From Prevotella sp. E9-3 (GTDB taxonomy: Bacteria; Bacteroidota; Bacteroidia; Bacteroidales; Bacteroidaceae), in the NCBI RefSeq assembly GCF_022024015.1, contig NZ_CP091786.1, forward strand, positions 1,860,001-1,924,000: a stretch of DNA of 64,000 bases, read 5' to 3'. Below the pieces are notes generated by a model. The model made no database searches and was not told where the DNA came from. It saw only the letters and a list, made by a program, of their open reading frames with translations. Of the stretch, positions 7,581 to 16,494 are shown in pieces. Position 1 is the stretch's first letter; the number at the start of each line of letters is the position of its first letter. The translations under genes were made by a program, and so were the position numbers.

Positions 7581-9630
7581 TTCTTTCCAGTAATGCATCA
7601 ATGGTAGGTTCACTACCACGAAAACGTTTATATAAAGTCATTGGATGTTCAGTTCCTCCCTTGGACAAAATATTTTGTCGGAACCGGTCGGCTGTCTTTT
7701 GGTCAAAGATTCCATTTGCCTTGAACACACTAAAGGCATCCGCATCGAGTACCTCAGCCCATTTGTAACTATAGTAACCTGCAGCATACCCACCAGCCAT
7801 GATATGCGAGAATTGTACTGTCATACAAGTGTTAGGTAATTGCTTGCCAAGAATGGCCTTTTTCCAGGCTTTCTTCTCAAAAGGAATAATATTCGCATTA
7901 AAGGGTTTCTTTTGGGTATAGTAAGCCATATCCAAAAGACCGAAGCTTACTTGACGTAAACAGGCTGTAGCTACCATAAAATTGCGACTTTTCATTATTC
8001 GATCTATTAATTCGTCTGGCAAAGGTTCGCCTGTCTGATAATGAAAAGCAAAAGTACGGAGAAACTCTTTTTCCACAGAATAATTCTCCATAAACTGAGA
8101 AGGTAGTTCTACAAAATCCCACCAAACATTGGTACCGCTAAGACTTTCAAAACGAGTATTAGCAAACATACCATGCAAAGAATGACCAAACTCGTGAAGG
8201 AAGGTTTCAACCTCACTTAAAGTAAGTAAAGCAGGTTTGTCAGCCGTTGGCTTACTTAGATTCATCACCACACTCACGTGAGGACGAACATTTTCTCCTT
8301 TTTTATCAATGAACTGCCCCTGGTATTCAGTCATCCAGGCTCCTCCTTGTTTACCTTTACGTGGATGGAAATCTGCGTAGAACACAGCCAAATAAGAACC
8401 ATCCTTATCAAACACCTCGTAGGCTTTTACATCTGGGTGATAAACAGGTATTTTCTTATTTTCCTTGAAAGTAATACCATAAAGGCGGTTGGCAAGGCCG
8501 AATACTCCATCTATTACTTTCGACAATTCAAAATAAGGACGAAGCATCTCGGCGTCAAGATTAAACTTCTCCAATTGAAGTTTGTGAGAATAGAACGCTG
8601 AATCCCAAGGTTTCATCTGATACTTTTTCCCCTCCATTTTCTGCGCCATCTTTTTTAGTTCCTCGCGTTCTGTTTCGGCTGTAGGAAGATAGGCATCAAT
8701 AAGGTCATAAAGTAGTTTATAGACAGACTTCGTGTTACCTGCCATACGACGCACCAACACATAATCGGCGTAAGTCTTATAGCCTAACAATTGAGCTATC
8801 TCACGGCGTAGATTTATGAGTCGCTTACATATTTCCAGATTATTTTCTGAATTGTCGTGCGTACACATAGTGTTGCGGGCCATATATAGCTGTTCTCGTA
8901 ATTTGCGCTGAGTACTATATGTCATAAAGGGAGAATACGAAGGATAGTCGAGAGTAAAAATCCATCCGTCCTTGCCTTGCAAACTAGCCTCTTGAGCAGC
9001 TGCAGCTATAGCACTATCGGGAAGACCGTCTAATTGCTTTTCATCAGTAATATGTAAGACAAAGGCTTTTGTTTCTTTCAATAAGTTCTGAGAAAATTGG
9101 AGCGATAGCATTGAAGCCTCTTCGGTAAGTTTACGAAGTTTCTCTTTACCTTCAGCATCAAGCAAAGCGCCACTACGCACAAATCCCTGATAAGTGTTTT
9201 CGAGCAACATACGCTCTTCAGCTGTAAGTTTGCGATGATGGTGATGAACATATTTTATACGTTCAAAAAGCTTCTCGTTAAGACGCACATCATTTGCATG
9301 CTGAGTAAGAATGGGTTGCATCTTCTGTGCCAAGGCATCCATTTCATCGTTTGTTTCGGCCGATAAAAGGTTGAAGAAAACGGTAGATACTCTATCCAAC
9401 AAATCATAATAGCCCACTGAGTCATCATCTTTATCAATTATGGTATTATCGAATGTCGGCTTGGCTGGATTGTTAATGGTTTTCTCAATCTGTTCGTTAT
9501 CACGACGTATTCCCTCCATAAATGCTTCTTCAAAATCCTCCAAACGAATACGATCGAAAGGCACTACATCGTGAGGAGTTCCATAAGGAACGAAAAAGGG
9601 ATTTATTCTTTTTTTAGATATTTCGTTCAT
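7555..9630 (-). CDS. dcp: M3 family metallopeptidase (peptidyl-dipeptidase Dcp / oligopeptidase A type)
   Basis: 691 residues, the usual length for Dcp and OpdA. The zinc motif HEFGH is at 479-483 within ETFLHEFGHSLHGMF, followed by the M3-type C-terminal helical region. No signal peptide, so it acts in the cytoplasm on short peptides. It is divergent from lysS, with its own -7 box (TAAATTTG, 9660-9667) about 30 bp upstream of the ATG. Its stop overlaps the deaminase gene start. Dcp versus OpdA cannot be decided from sequence alone. The Dcp-like start (NPFF, then PFDRI) is common in Bacteroidetes annotations. Confidence 0.88.
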   Translation of the reverse strand: MNEISKKRINPFFVPYGTPHDVVPFDRIRLEDFEEAFMEGIRRDNEQIEKTINNPAKPTFDNTIIDKDDDSVGYYDLLDRVSTVFFNLLSAETNDEMDALAQKMQPILTQHANDVRLNEKLFERIKYVHHHHRKLTAEERMLLENTYQGFVRSGALLDAEGKEKLRKLTEEASMLSLQFSQNLLKETKAFVLHITDEKQLDGLPDSAIAAAAQEASLQGKDGWIFTLDYPSYSPFMTYSTQRKLREQLYMARNTMCTHDNSENNLEICKRLINLRREIAQLLGYKTYADYVLVRRMAGNTKSVYKLLYDLIDAYLPTAETEREELKKMAQKMEGKKYQMKPWDSAFYSHKLQLEKFNLDAEMLRPYFELSKVIDGVFGLANRLYGITFKENKKIPVYHPDVKAYEVFDKDGSYLAVFYADFHPRKGKQGGAWMTEYQGQFIDKKGENVRPHVSVVMNLSKPTADKPALLTLSEVETFLHEFGHSLHGMFANTRFESLSGTNVWWDFVELPSQFMENYSVEKEFLRTFAFHYQTGEPLPDELIDRIMKSRNFMVATACLRQVSFGLLDMAYYTQKKPFNANIIPFEKKAWKKAILGKQLPNTCMTVQFSHIMAGGYAAGYYSYKWAEVLDADAFSVFKANGIFDQKTADRFRQNILSKGGTEHPMTLYKRFRGSEPTIDALLERNGLNRKTN

Positions 9631-9659
9631 TGTAAATTTAGCTTTCTCTTTATAGCGTG

Positions 9660-9667
9660 CAAATTTA
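9660..9667 (-). promoter_or_regulatory. -7 box for the M3 peptidase operon
   Basis: TAAATTTG on the minus strand matches TAnnTTTG about 30 bp before the start codon at 9630. The -33 element is unclear. Confidence 0.5.
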
Positions 9668-9721
9668 CGAAAAAAATCTTTTACACATACACCAATTTAT
9701 AATATTTAAGGAAGCAATCTA

Positions 9722-9751
9722 TTGTAAAATCACATTTTTTGTATATCTTTG
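9722..9751 (+). promoter_or_regulatory. Bacteroidetes promoter of lysS
   Basis: TTG (9722-9724), 19 bp, then TATCTTTG (9744-9751), an excellent fit to the Bacteroidetes consensus. The transcription start would fall near 9758, which rules out an in-frame start at 9657 and supports the ATG at 9783. Confidence 0.7.
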
Positions 9752-9782
9752 CAGCCTAAAAGCAAAAAATAACATCAATTAT

Positions 9783-11570
9783 ATGAACGTTTTAGAACTT
9801 AGCGAACAAGAGATTCTCCGTCGTCAGTCACTCGACGAATTACGAAATATGGGAATTGATCCCTATCCTGCAGCAGAGTATCCTGTAACAGCATGGAGTA
9901 CAGAAATCATTAATAATTTTGTGGATTTACCAGTCATCGGAAAAGACGATGAGGGAAATGATGTACGCGAAACTCCAACACCTGAAAATAGCCGTATGGT
10001 AAGTATTGCTGGCCGAATCATGAGCAAAAGTATCATGGGAAAGGCTGCATTCGCTAAACTTCAGGATTCTAAAGGGCGCATTCAGGTTTATGTTCAGCGC
10101 GATGCCATTTGTCCAGGCGAGAACAAAGACCTTTACAATATTGTTTTCAAGAAGCTCCTCGATTTAGGAGATTTCATCGGTGTAAAAGGCTATGTATTCC
10201 GTACAAAAACTGGTGAAATTAGTGTTCATGTAATGGAATTAACCGTTCTAAGCAAAAGTCTTAAACCACTTCCAGTAGTAAAGACTGATGCCGACGGCAA
10301 GGTTTACGATGCATTTGATGATCCTGAATTACGCTATCGTCAACGTTATGTTGACTTAGTGGTAAATTCCGGCGTAAAAGAAACTTTCCTGAAGCGTGCT
10401 ACTATTATTCGCACTATGCGTAGCATCCTCGATGAAGCCGGCTATACAGAAGTAGACACTCCTATCCTTCAGAATATTGCAGGTGGTGCATCTGCTCGTC
10501 CATTCATTACTCATTTCAATGCCCTGAATCAAGACATGTACATGCGTATTGCTACAGAGCTCTACCTGAAGCGCCTTATTGTAGGCGGCTTTGAAGGTGT
10601 TTACGAAATGGGCAAGAATTTCCGCAACGAAGGTATGGACAAGACTCACAATCCGGAGTTCACATGTATGGAACTCTATGTGAGCTATAAAGATCTGTTA
10701 TGGGGTATGACTTTTACAGAAAATATGCTGGAAAAGATTTGTACTGCCGTCAATGGAAAACCAGAAGTGGAAATAGATGGAAAGGTTATTTCCTTCCGTG
10801 CCCCCTTCCGCCGTTTACCGATTCTTGATGCTATCAAGGAAAAAACCGGATTCGACTGTGATGGTAAGAGCGAAGATGAAATTCGCAATTTCTGTTTGTC
10901 GAAAGGCATGGAGGTAGATGAGACAATGGGTAAGGGAAAACTAATTGACGAACTCTTTGGCGAATTTTGTGAAGGTACCTTTATACAACCAACTTTCATT
11001 ACCGACTATCCTGTTGAGATGAGTCCTCTGACAAAGATGCACCGTTCAAAACCTGGACTTACCGAGCGTTTCGAACTAATGGTAAACGGAAAGGAATTGG
11101 CAAATGCATATTCAGAACTAAACGACCCTATTGACCAAGAGGAACGCTTCAAAGAACAGATGCGACTGGCAGACAAGGGGGATGATGAGGCTATGATTAT
11201 CGATCATGACTTCCTTCGCGCTCTACAATACGGTATGCCCCCCACTTTTGGTATTGGTATCGGTATCGACCGTCTTGTAATGTTGCTCACTGGAAAGTTT
11301 GCTATTGGCGAGGTTATGCTATTCCCCCAAATGAAACCTGAGAAGAAAGCTCCACAGAGCAGTATTCAGGAATGGGCTGCTATAGGAGTGCCAGAGGATT
11401 GGGTTTACGTGCTGCGAAAAGCAGGTTTCTACCTTATCCAAGATATTAAAAACGAGAAATCACAGGGGCTCCAACAAAAGATTGGCGAAATCAACAAGAA
11501 ATACAAGCTTGGATACGAAAAGCCTTCATTGGAAGAAGTTCAGAGTTGGATTGATAAAGCTCAGGCCTAA
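9783..11570 (+). CDS. lysS: Lysine-tRNA ligase, class II
   Basis: 595 residues from the ATG at 9783, chosen because the promoter lies at 9722-9751 and the protein there begins MNVLELSEQEILRR, a normal LysS start. The OB-fold anticodon-binding domain spans about 60-165. The class II catalytic core holds motif 2 (FRNEGMDKTHNPEFT) and motif 3 (GIGIGIDRLVM). It charges tRNA-Lys with lysine using ATP. After motif 3 about 80 residues remain, a C-terminal extension beyond the approximately 505-residue E. coli enzyme. Such extensions are recalled in Bacteroidetes LysS. gpsA follows 30 bp downstream. Confidence 0.95.
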   Translation: MNVLELSEQEILRRQSLDELRNMGIDPYPAAEYPVTAWSTEIINNFVDLPVIGKDDEGNDVRETPTPENSRMVSIAGRIMSKSIMGKAAFAKLQDSKGRIQVYVQRDAICPGENKDLYNIVFKKLLDLGDFIGVKGYVFRTKTGEISVHVMELTVLSKSLKPLPVVKTDADGKVYDAFDDPELRYRQRYVDLVVNSGVKETFLKRATIIRTMRSILDEAGYTEVDTPILQNIAGGASARPFITHFNALNQDMYMRIATELYLKRLIVGGFEGVYEMGKNFRNEGMDKTHNPEFTCMELYVSYKDLLWGMTFTENMLEKICTAVNGKPEVEIDGKVISFRAPFRRLPILDAIKEKTGFDCDGKSEDEIRNFCLSKGMEVDETMGKGKLIDELFGEFCEGTFIQPTFITDYPVEMSPLTKMHRSKPGLTERFELMVNGKELANAYSELNDPIDQEERFKEQMRLADKGDDEAMIIDHDFLRALQYGMPPTFGIGIGIDRLVMLLTGKFAIGEVMLFPQMKPEKKAPQSSIQEWAAIGVPEDWVYVLRKAGFYLIQDIKNEKSQGLQQKIGEINKKYKLGYEKPSLEEVQSWIDKAQA

Positions 11571-11600
11571 AATCTAAAATATCTAATTTCACACGCCGAA

Positions 11601-12596
11601 GTGTATAATTGTGGAAAAATAGCCATCATTGGCGGCGGTTCATGGGCAACTGCTATAGCCAAGATTGTGGTGGGACAGACTCACCACATAGGATGGTATA
11701 TGCGACGCAATGATCAGATTGAGGATTTTCGCCGATCTGGTCATAATCCGTCCTATCTGACGAGTGTTCGTTTCAATATAGATGAGATTTATTTCGATAG
11801 CGATTTAAATCGAATTGTCCAATTGTACGACACATTGGTGTTTGTTGTTCCCTCGCCCTATCTGAAAAATCATCTGCGCCGACTGAAAACCCGTCTTAAA
11901 GACAAGTTTATCATTACGGCTATTAAGGGTATTGTACCTGATGAGAACTTAGTTTGCTCGGAATACTTTCATCAAATTTTTGATATTCCATATAACTACT
12001 TAGCCTGTTTAGGTGGACCTTCACATGCTGAAGAGGTGGCATTAGAGCGACTTAGCTATCTGACTGTAGGCTGCTTAGATCAAGAGAAGGCGCAGGCATT
12101 TGCTGACGTACTGACAAGTGGTTTCATCAAGACAAAAACCTCGACCGATGTAATAGGCATAGAATATTCTTCAGTGCTAAAGAATGTTTATTCAATAGCA
12201 GCAGGCATCTGCTCTGGTTTGAAGATGGGCGACAACTTTCAAGCTGTATTAATGTCGAATGCTGTTCAGGAGATGTCACGTTTCTTACAGAGCGTACATC
12301 CCATAGACAGAAACGTATATGATTCCGTTTATTTAGGTGACTTGCTTGTCACAGGTTATTCTAATTTCTCACGAAACCGCGTTTTTGGTACAATGATAGG
12401 AAAGGGCTATAGTGTAAAATCAGCCCAAATGGAGATGGAAATGATTGCCGAAGGTTATTTCGGCACGAAATGTATGAAGGAAATTAATCGCCATTTTCAC
12501 GTAAACATGCCGATTCTTGACGCCGTTTATAATATTTTATACGAACGTATCAGTCCACAAGTTGAGATAAAACTTCTCACAGATTCATTCCGATAA
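11601..12596 (+). CDS. gpsA: Glycerol-3-phosphate dehydrogenase [NAD(P)+]
   Basis: 331 residues. The start is GTG at 11601; no ATG precedes the Rossmann motif. The N-terminal dinucleotide motif GGGSWATAIA is at about 11-20. The GpsA core follows with GGPSHAEEV near 139-147 and the catalytic-lysine region SSVLKNVYSIAAGIC near 192-206. It reduces dihydroxyacetone phosphate to sn-glycerol 3-phosphate for phospholipid synthesis. It sits 30 bp behind lysS and is ended by a very strong palindromic terminator, so lysS-gpsA is likely a two-gene operon. Confidence 0.93.
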   Translation: MYNCGKIAIIGGGSWATAIAKIVVGQTHHIGWYMRRNDQIEDFRRSGHNPSYLTSVRFNIDEIYFDSDLNRIVQLYDTLVFVVPSPYLKNHLRRLKTRLKDKFIITAIKGIVPDENLVCSEYFHQIFDIPYNYLACLGGPSHAEEVALERLSYLTVGCLDQEKAQAFADVLTSGFIKTKTSTDVIGIEYSSVLKNVYSIAAGICSGLKMGDNFQAVLMSNAVQEMSRFLQSVHPIDRNVYDSVYLGDLLVTGYSNFSRNRVFGTMIGKGYSVKSAQMEMEMIAEGYFGTKCMKEINRHFHVNMPILDAVYNILYERISPQVEIKLLTDSFR

Positions 12597-12597
12597 T

Positions 12598-12635
12598 AAC
12601 GAATAAAGGCTCCAATGTTGGAGCCTTTATTCGTT
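12598..12635. terminator. Bidirectional terminator, 18-bp perfect stem
   Basis: AACGAATAAAGGCTCCAA (12598-12615) pairs perfectly with 12618-12635, leaving a 2-nt centre. It fills the space between the gpsA stop and the convergent regulator stop at 12636 and has A/T-rich flanks on both strands. Confidence 0.85.
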
Positions 12636-13625
12636 TTATAATTTGACAGACGAGATATCAACTAATCCATTAATAATTGCATAAATAGTAAGACCTGCAG
12701 GAGAATGAATTTGTAACTTGCGGGCGATATTACGTCTATGAGTAATGACCGTATTTATAGAAATGCACAAATGATCAGCAATTTCCTTATTAGCCATTCC
12801 CTGCACAAGTGCCACTATCACATCTTTTTCACGGTCACTTAATGCTTCATTGGACTGACCATTTCCCTTAAAGACCATATCACTTATATTGCGAGTTACT
12901 CCATTCTGCTTAGTAAGTTGTTCAAGACGACGAATGGCTGGAACAAATATATAGTCTTCGACCATTGAATGCTGATAAAGCCACTGTTCGTTGTCGTATA
13001 TATCATGAAGAGTAGCTGTAAGCATATTATTGTGAAGGCCATCGTTAGGGAGATACTTAATAATAAGCAGTTTTAACTCACGCAATTTCTTGTCGGCAGC
13101 ACCATGATGCTTTGAGAATGTTTCAATACTGTATTCATTTGGAGTCTTACCAGCAAGTAAAGCACGAACATATGGGAAGAGTGTTTTTTGTTCGTATTGC
13201 ATATGACGACGGATTTCATGAGAATACTCATCATAAAGTCTCAAGATGAGTTGCCCTAAAGAATCTTTCTCGTTTAAACACTCAGTTAGCTCTCGACGGA
13301 TGAACGGTAACTGAAAATCAAGATAATAAGCATGACTAGCTTCTAAATAGTGAATTAGTGTAGGAACCGACAAACGTTCATCAGCGTAAACCTGTTTTTC
13401 ATTGCTGAATGTACGCTCATATTCTCCACTTCCATTAATTGTAAAATTCACTACAGAGAGGAAAGTATAAGTATCAACACCGTTTGATTCACACGTTTCC
13501 TGTACTGTTTTATCGCCAAAACCAAGCTGAATGCCAAACGCTCCCAGCATCTGAAGCAAGTCATAATTATCACGTATGAGCGAGATCATCTTGTCGTCAG
13601 CTTCATACATTTTTTGATTCTTCAT
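12636..13625 (-). CDS. Hemerythrin/RIC-like domain fused to LuxR-type DNA-binding domain
   Basis: 329 residues from the ATG at 13625; an in-frame ATG at 13664 overlaps the -7 box and is rejected. Residues about 12-60 resemble the N-terminal segment of RIC/ScdA iron-centre repair proteins. Residues about 85-235 form a hemerythrin-like four-helix bundle with ligand candidates His92, His98, His136, His141, Glu145, His173/174, His219 and Glu223, in the HxxxE spacing of di-iron RIC proteins. Residues 263-325 are a LuxR/FixJ helix-turn-helix (LSDREKDVIVALVQGMANKE). A di-iron domain coupled to DNA binding suggests a regulator sensing O2, NO or peroxide. This is inference. The gene has its own promoter and is monocistronic, between gpsA and the long minus-strand operon. 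Confidence 0.82.
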   Translation of the reverse strand: MKNQKMYEADDKMISLIRDNYDLLQMLGAFGIQLGFGDKTVQETCESNGVDTYTFLSVVNFTINGSGEYERTFSNEKQVYADERLSVPTLIHYLEASHAYYLDFQLPFIRRELTECLNEKDSLGQLILRLYDEYSHEIRRHMQYEQKTLFPYVRALLAGKTPNEYSIETFSKHHGAADKKLRELKLLIIKYLPNDGLHNNMLTATLHDIYDNEQWLYQHSMVEDYIFVPAIRRLEQLTKQNGVTRNISDMVFKGNGQSNEALSDREKDVIVALVQGMANKEIADHLCISINTVITHRRNIARKLQIHSPAGLTIYAIINGLVDISSVKL

Positions 13626-13651
13626 GAAGTAATTGTAATAGTTTCTGACTG

Positions 13652-13659
13652 CAAAATTA
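13652..13659 (-). promoter_or_regulatory. -7 box that fixes the start of the hemerythrin-LuxR gene
   Basis: TAATTTTG on the minus strand matches TAnnTTTG. A transcript starting near 13645 would exclude the ATG at 13664 and leave about 20 nt of leader before the ATG at 13625. Confidence 0.55.
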
Positions 13660-13700
13660 ATCAATTAATATGGAAAATGGCACAAAAAAGTAACACATTA

Positions 13701-14687
13701 TCATTCATTAACTGCTCCACAATAAGGACATTTTCCTAAAGTATGTAATTCGTGACCACAGCGTCCACAACGAAAAACGGTGCCACAGGTTCGGTAGTAA
13801 CGCGTCAAAGCGAATACTAAATAGACAACATAAAGAAGGTAGCCAACGTAGTATAAAGTAGTAAGACTAAATAAAACGTAATTGACAGCACATACGCCTG
13901 CAAGACCTAAAAAATAGAAAAATGCCTCACCAAAAGGCAAACGACGCCGAACATCATCAAAAGTGGCAATAGCAACTATCACCATAGTCCACACTGAGGT
14001 TAGAAACAATCCCAAATGAAAAGGAACAGCAAAAGGATTCAACGTAGGGTGATAATAATAATGCCGCCAGGATTCAGGTGCAAAAAGTTGGATAGAACCA
14101 TATAGCATGGCCGATGTAGCCACAAGTAAACACAATAACGTTGGATAAAAAGTCCCAATATCATTAAAATGAACCATCTTTGCTCCAAGCCTTAACAGTT
14201 TACGAAAAACAAATACTGCAAGCACAAGTACCAGCAGATATAGGAAAATGAGCAGATGAGTATCCGAGAAAAAGTCAATAAATTGAGATATTGGTGCATC
14301 TGGTGCCACTCCTTCAAGAAGTTGCTTTTCTCGAATCCAGCCAATTGTCGATTCGTCTCGTGCAACCTGAACCCATATTGAATCAATACTATCTGAAGGC
14401 ATTGTGGTAATATCAGCCACCACTATATGATTGTTTCTTACTAAATGCAACGAATCTACATTCAGTCCATTAACATATTCTGTGGGATGCTGAGCAATAA
14501 GCAAAAGCGTATCAGTCTTAACAACAAAGTTGAAGTTCTGACTATAGTGATGAGTTGTATAGAAAGAAATTGAATCAACTTGTCTTTCCGTAAGACTCCA
14601 CGCATCAGAAGTATAAGGGCCTTGATAATAACATGACACAAAGGTCAGAGCCAGGAATAATAGACTAACGACTTTCTGCATAAACAT
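13701..14687 (-). CDS. Membrane protein with extracytoplasmic SH3-like region and C-terminal zinc ribbon
   Basis: 328 residues (an ATG at 14681 is an equally possible start). The N-terminus is a signal peptide ending FVSC, possibly a lipoprotein although the -3 residue is atypical. Residues about 30-130 are extracytoplasmic and include an SH3-like strand pattern (IWVQVARDESTIGWI). Several membrane segments occupy about 145-305. The last 25 residues hold a zinc ribbon, CGRCG..CPYCG. It overlaps the end of the U32 peptidase gene by about 20 nt, so it is the last gene of the long minus-strand run. I do not recognise a characterised function. Zinc ribbons recur in three other proteins of this run. 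Confidence 0.7.
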   Translation of the reverse strand: MFMQKVVSLLFLALTFVSCYYQGPYTSDAWSLTERQVDSISFYTTHHYSQNFNFVVKTDTLLLIAQHPTEYVNGLNVDSLHLVRNNHIVVADITTMPSDSIDSIWVQVARDESTIGWIREKQLLEGVAPDAPISQFIDFFSDTHLLIFLYLLVLVLAVFVFRKLLRLGAKMVHFNDIGTFYPTLLCLLVATSAMLYGSIQLFAPESWRHYYYHPTLNPFAVPFHLGLFLTSVWTMVIVAIATFDDVRRRLPFGEAFFYFLGLAGVCAVNYVLFSLTTLYYVGYLLYVVYLVFALTRYYRTCGTVFRCGRCGHELHTLGKCPYCGAVNE

Positions 14688-16494
14688 TCATCTGACAATT
14701 ACGGCAATCAAACTCCAAAGGGAACTTTCGACCATCTGATAGTTGTAAAGACAAAGGCTCATGCCATTGTGGATGCTTACCTCCATTCTTCACACAATAG
14801 CCCAATGCGTATCTCAGACAATACCTACATTGCATAAGCAAAGGATGTGCAGGAACTTTTAGTTCAAAAGCATTTTCAGTATTTTCCAGACCTTTTGACC
14901 GATAGAAACTCTCTGAGCGTTTGTTCGATATATTATATAGGTATGAAAGAGAATATGTGGGAACTCTTACTCCATCCTTACACCTTATATTATTTATACG
15001 CGCACGCGTACGTTTGCTAAAAGCATCAATAGCCAAACGACGAAGTTCAGCAAGTCTGCTACTTGGTATGAAAAAATTAAAATCATCAGGCATACTTACA
15101 TGTGAACATGTATATGGCGTATCCCCCAATTTCGTCAATTGCCTAACAATATTCTCACGTTGACTACTTTTTGCAATCTCATGAGGATGACTGATCGCAG
15201 CCATTTCATTTCCATCAATAAATAATGAGAAACCTTCTTGAGTCTCATGAAGAGCCATCGTTATAGGAATCTTTCTCTCAGCAGTAGGCTTTGACAATAA
15301 TTGATCAAAATACTGATCCTGACTCCTATAAAGTTTCATTCCTGGTCTAAGTGCTTCAGGCATTTTAAGAGGATAAAGCATCAATTCAAGATGACCACTG
15401 AAATGCCTGCTTTCTACCCTATTCACTCTAAAGCCCTCCAACTGACGACGATCATTCATAAAACAAAGTCCGTCACCATTCACAAGTTCAGTCTTCCCCT
15501 CAACACTAAAAGCCCTTGTCCCTTTAACAGACTTTACTGTCCCGACATACTGTCCAATAGCTTTGGGTGTATCGAATGAAGAAATATCTGGCTGACGCCC
15601 GAATGCGAAATAATCAGTATAACCTCTATTAAAAGTTCTGTTTAAGTCAGGCTCAAACTGATAAACGCAACGACCTTTCGATAGCCTGCGATACAAATCT
15701 GGATGATTTGCAATTAAACGATTGAGTTGCTGACTATAGGCTGCAGTGACGTTTTTCACATACGTCACATCTTTTAGTCTTCCCTCTATCTTAAATGAGC
15801 AAGCACCTGCTTCTGCCAGTTTCTCGATATTAGCAAACTGATTCATATCCTTCAAAGACAGAAGATGACGTTGATTCTCAATCAAAGTTCCATCAGCATC
15901 AACAAGATCAAACTTCATTCGGCAAAACTGTGCACACTCTCCTCTATTAGCACTACGTCCAAAACAGTATTGAGACGCATAGCACAAACCTGAATAGCTT
16001 ACGCAAAGGGCACCGTGAACAAACACTTCCAACTCAACTTCTGGAACTTTCTGATGAATAGTCCGAATCTCGTCTATAGATAATTCTCGTGCCAATACAA
16101 CTCTTTGAAATCCGAGAGAGTGCAGCCATGCAACTTTTTCAGCAGTACGATTGTCTGTTTGAGTTGAGGCATGAAGCGGAAGAGGACAATTATCCACAAG
16201 ACTCATATCCTGAACGAGAATTGCATCTACGCCAACTTGTTTAAGTTGGGCCAGCAAATCCTGAGTATCCAGCCATTCATCGTCATAAAGTATTGTATTG
16301 ACAGTAACATATACTTTAGCATCAAACTGATGAGCGTAAATACACAATTGTTCTATGTCCTCAACACTATTGCCTGCTGCAGCACGTGCACCAAATCGAG
16401 AAGCTCCAATATATACGGCATCAGCACCATGATCAATAGCTGCTTTCCCACCAATTAAGTCTTTTGCCGGCGCCAGAAGTTCTAATGTTCTCAT
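14665..16494 (-). CDS. U32 family peptidase, RlhA-like
   Basis: 609 residues from the ATG at 16494, which overlaps the metA stop as ATGA. Longer in-frame starts up to 16548 would lie within metA. The U32 core is clear: LELLAPAKD at the N-terminus, DHGADAVYIGA (about 21-31), and the Cys cluster CVSYSGLCYASQYCFGRSAN with further Cys residues (about 183-215). A DUF3656-like central region and a C-terminal Cys-rich segment (CRYC..CVKN, then CRNCQ) follow. E. coli RlhA, with a similar layout, is needed for 5-hydroxylation of C2501 in 23S rRNA, and related U32 proteins act in tRNA or ubiquinone hydroxylation. A collagenase-type protease role is less likely. Specific substrate unknown here. Confidence 0.8.
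   Translation of the reverse strand: MRTLELLAPAKDLIGGKAAIDHGADAVYIGASRFGARAAAGNSVEDIEQLCIYAHQFDAKVYVTVNTILYDDEWLDTQDLLAQLKQVGVDAILVQDMSLVDNCPLPLHASTQTDNRTAEKVAWLHSLGFQRVVLARELSIDEIRTIHQKVPEVELEVFVHGALCVSYSGLCYASQYCFGRSANRGECAQFCRMKFDLVDADGTLIENQRHLLSLKDMNQFANIEKLAEAGACSFKIEGRLKDVTYVKNVTAAYSQQLNRLIANHPDLYRRLSKGRCVYQFEPDLNRTFNRGYTDYFAFGRQPDISSFDTPKAIGQYVGTVKSVKGTRAFSVEGKTELVNGDGLCFMNDRRQLEGFRVNRVESRHFSGHLELMLYPLKMPEALRPGMKLYRSQDQYFDQLLSKPTAERKIPITMALHETQEGFSLFIDGNEMAAISHPHEIAKSSQRENIVRQLTKLGDTPYTCSHVSMPDDFNFFIPSSRLAELRRLAIDAFSKRTRARINNIRCKDGVRVPTYSLSYLYNISNKRSESFYRSKGLENTENAFELKVPAHPLLMQCRYCLRYALGYCVKNGGKHPQWHEPLSLQLSDGRKFPLEFDCRNCQMNVYAESR

Noticed and set aside
9657..9782. 42-residue N-terminal extension of LysS
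   Set aside because: The promoter with TATCTTTG at 9744-9751 lies within it, and the protein from 9783 has a normal LysS start.
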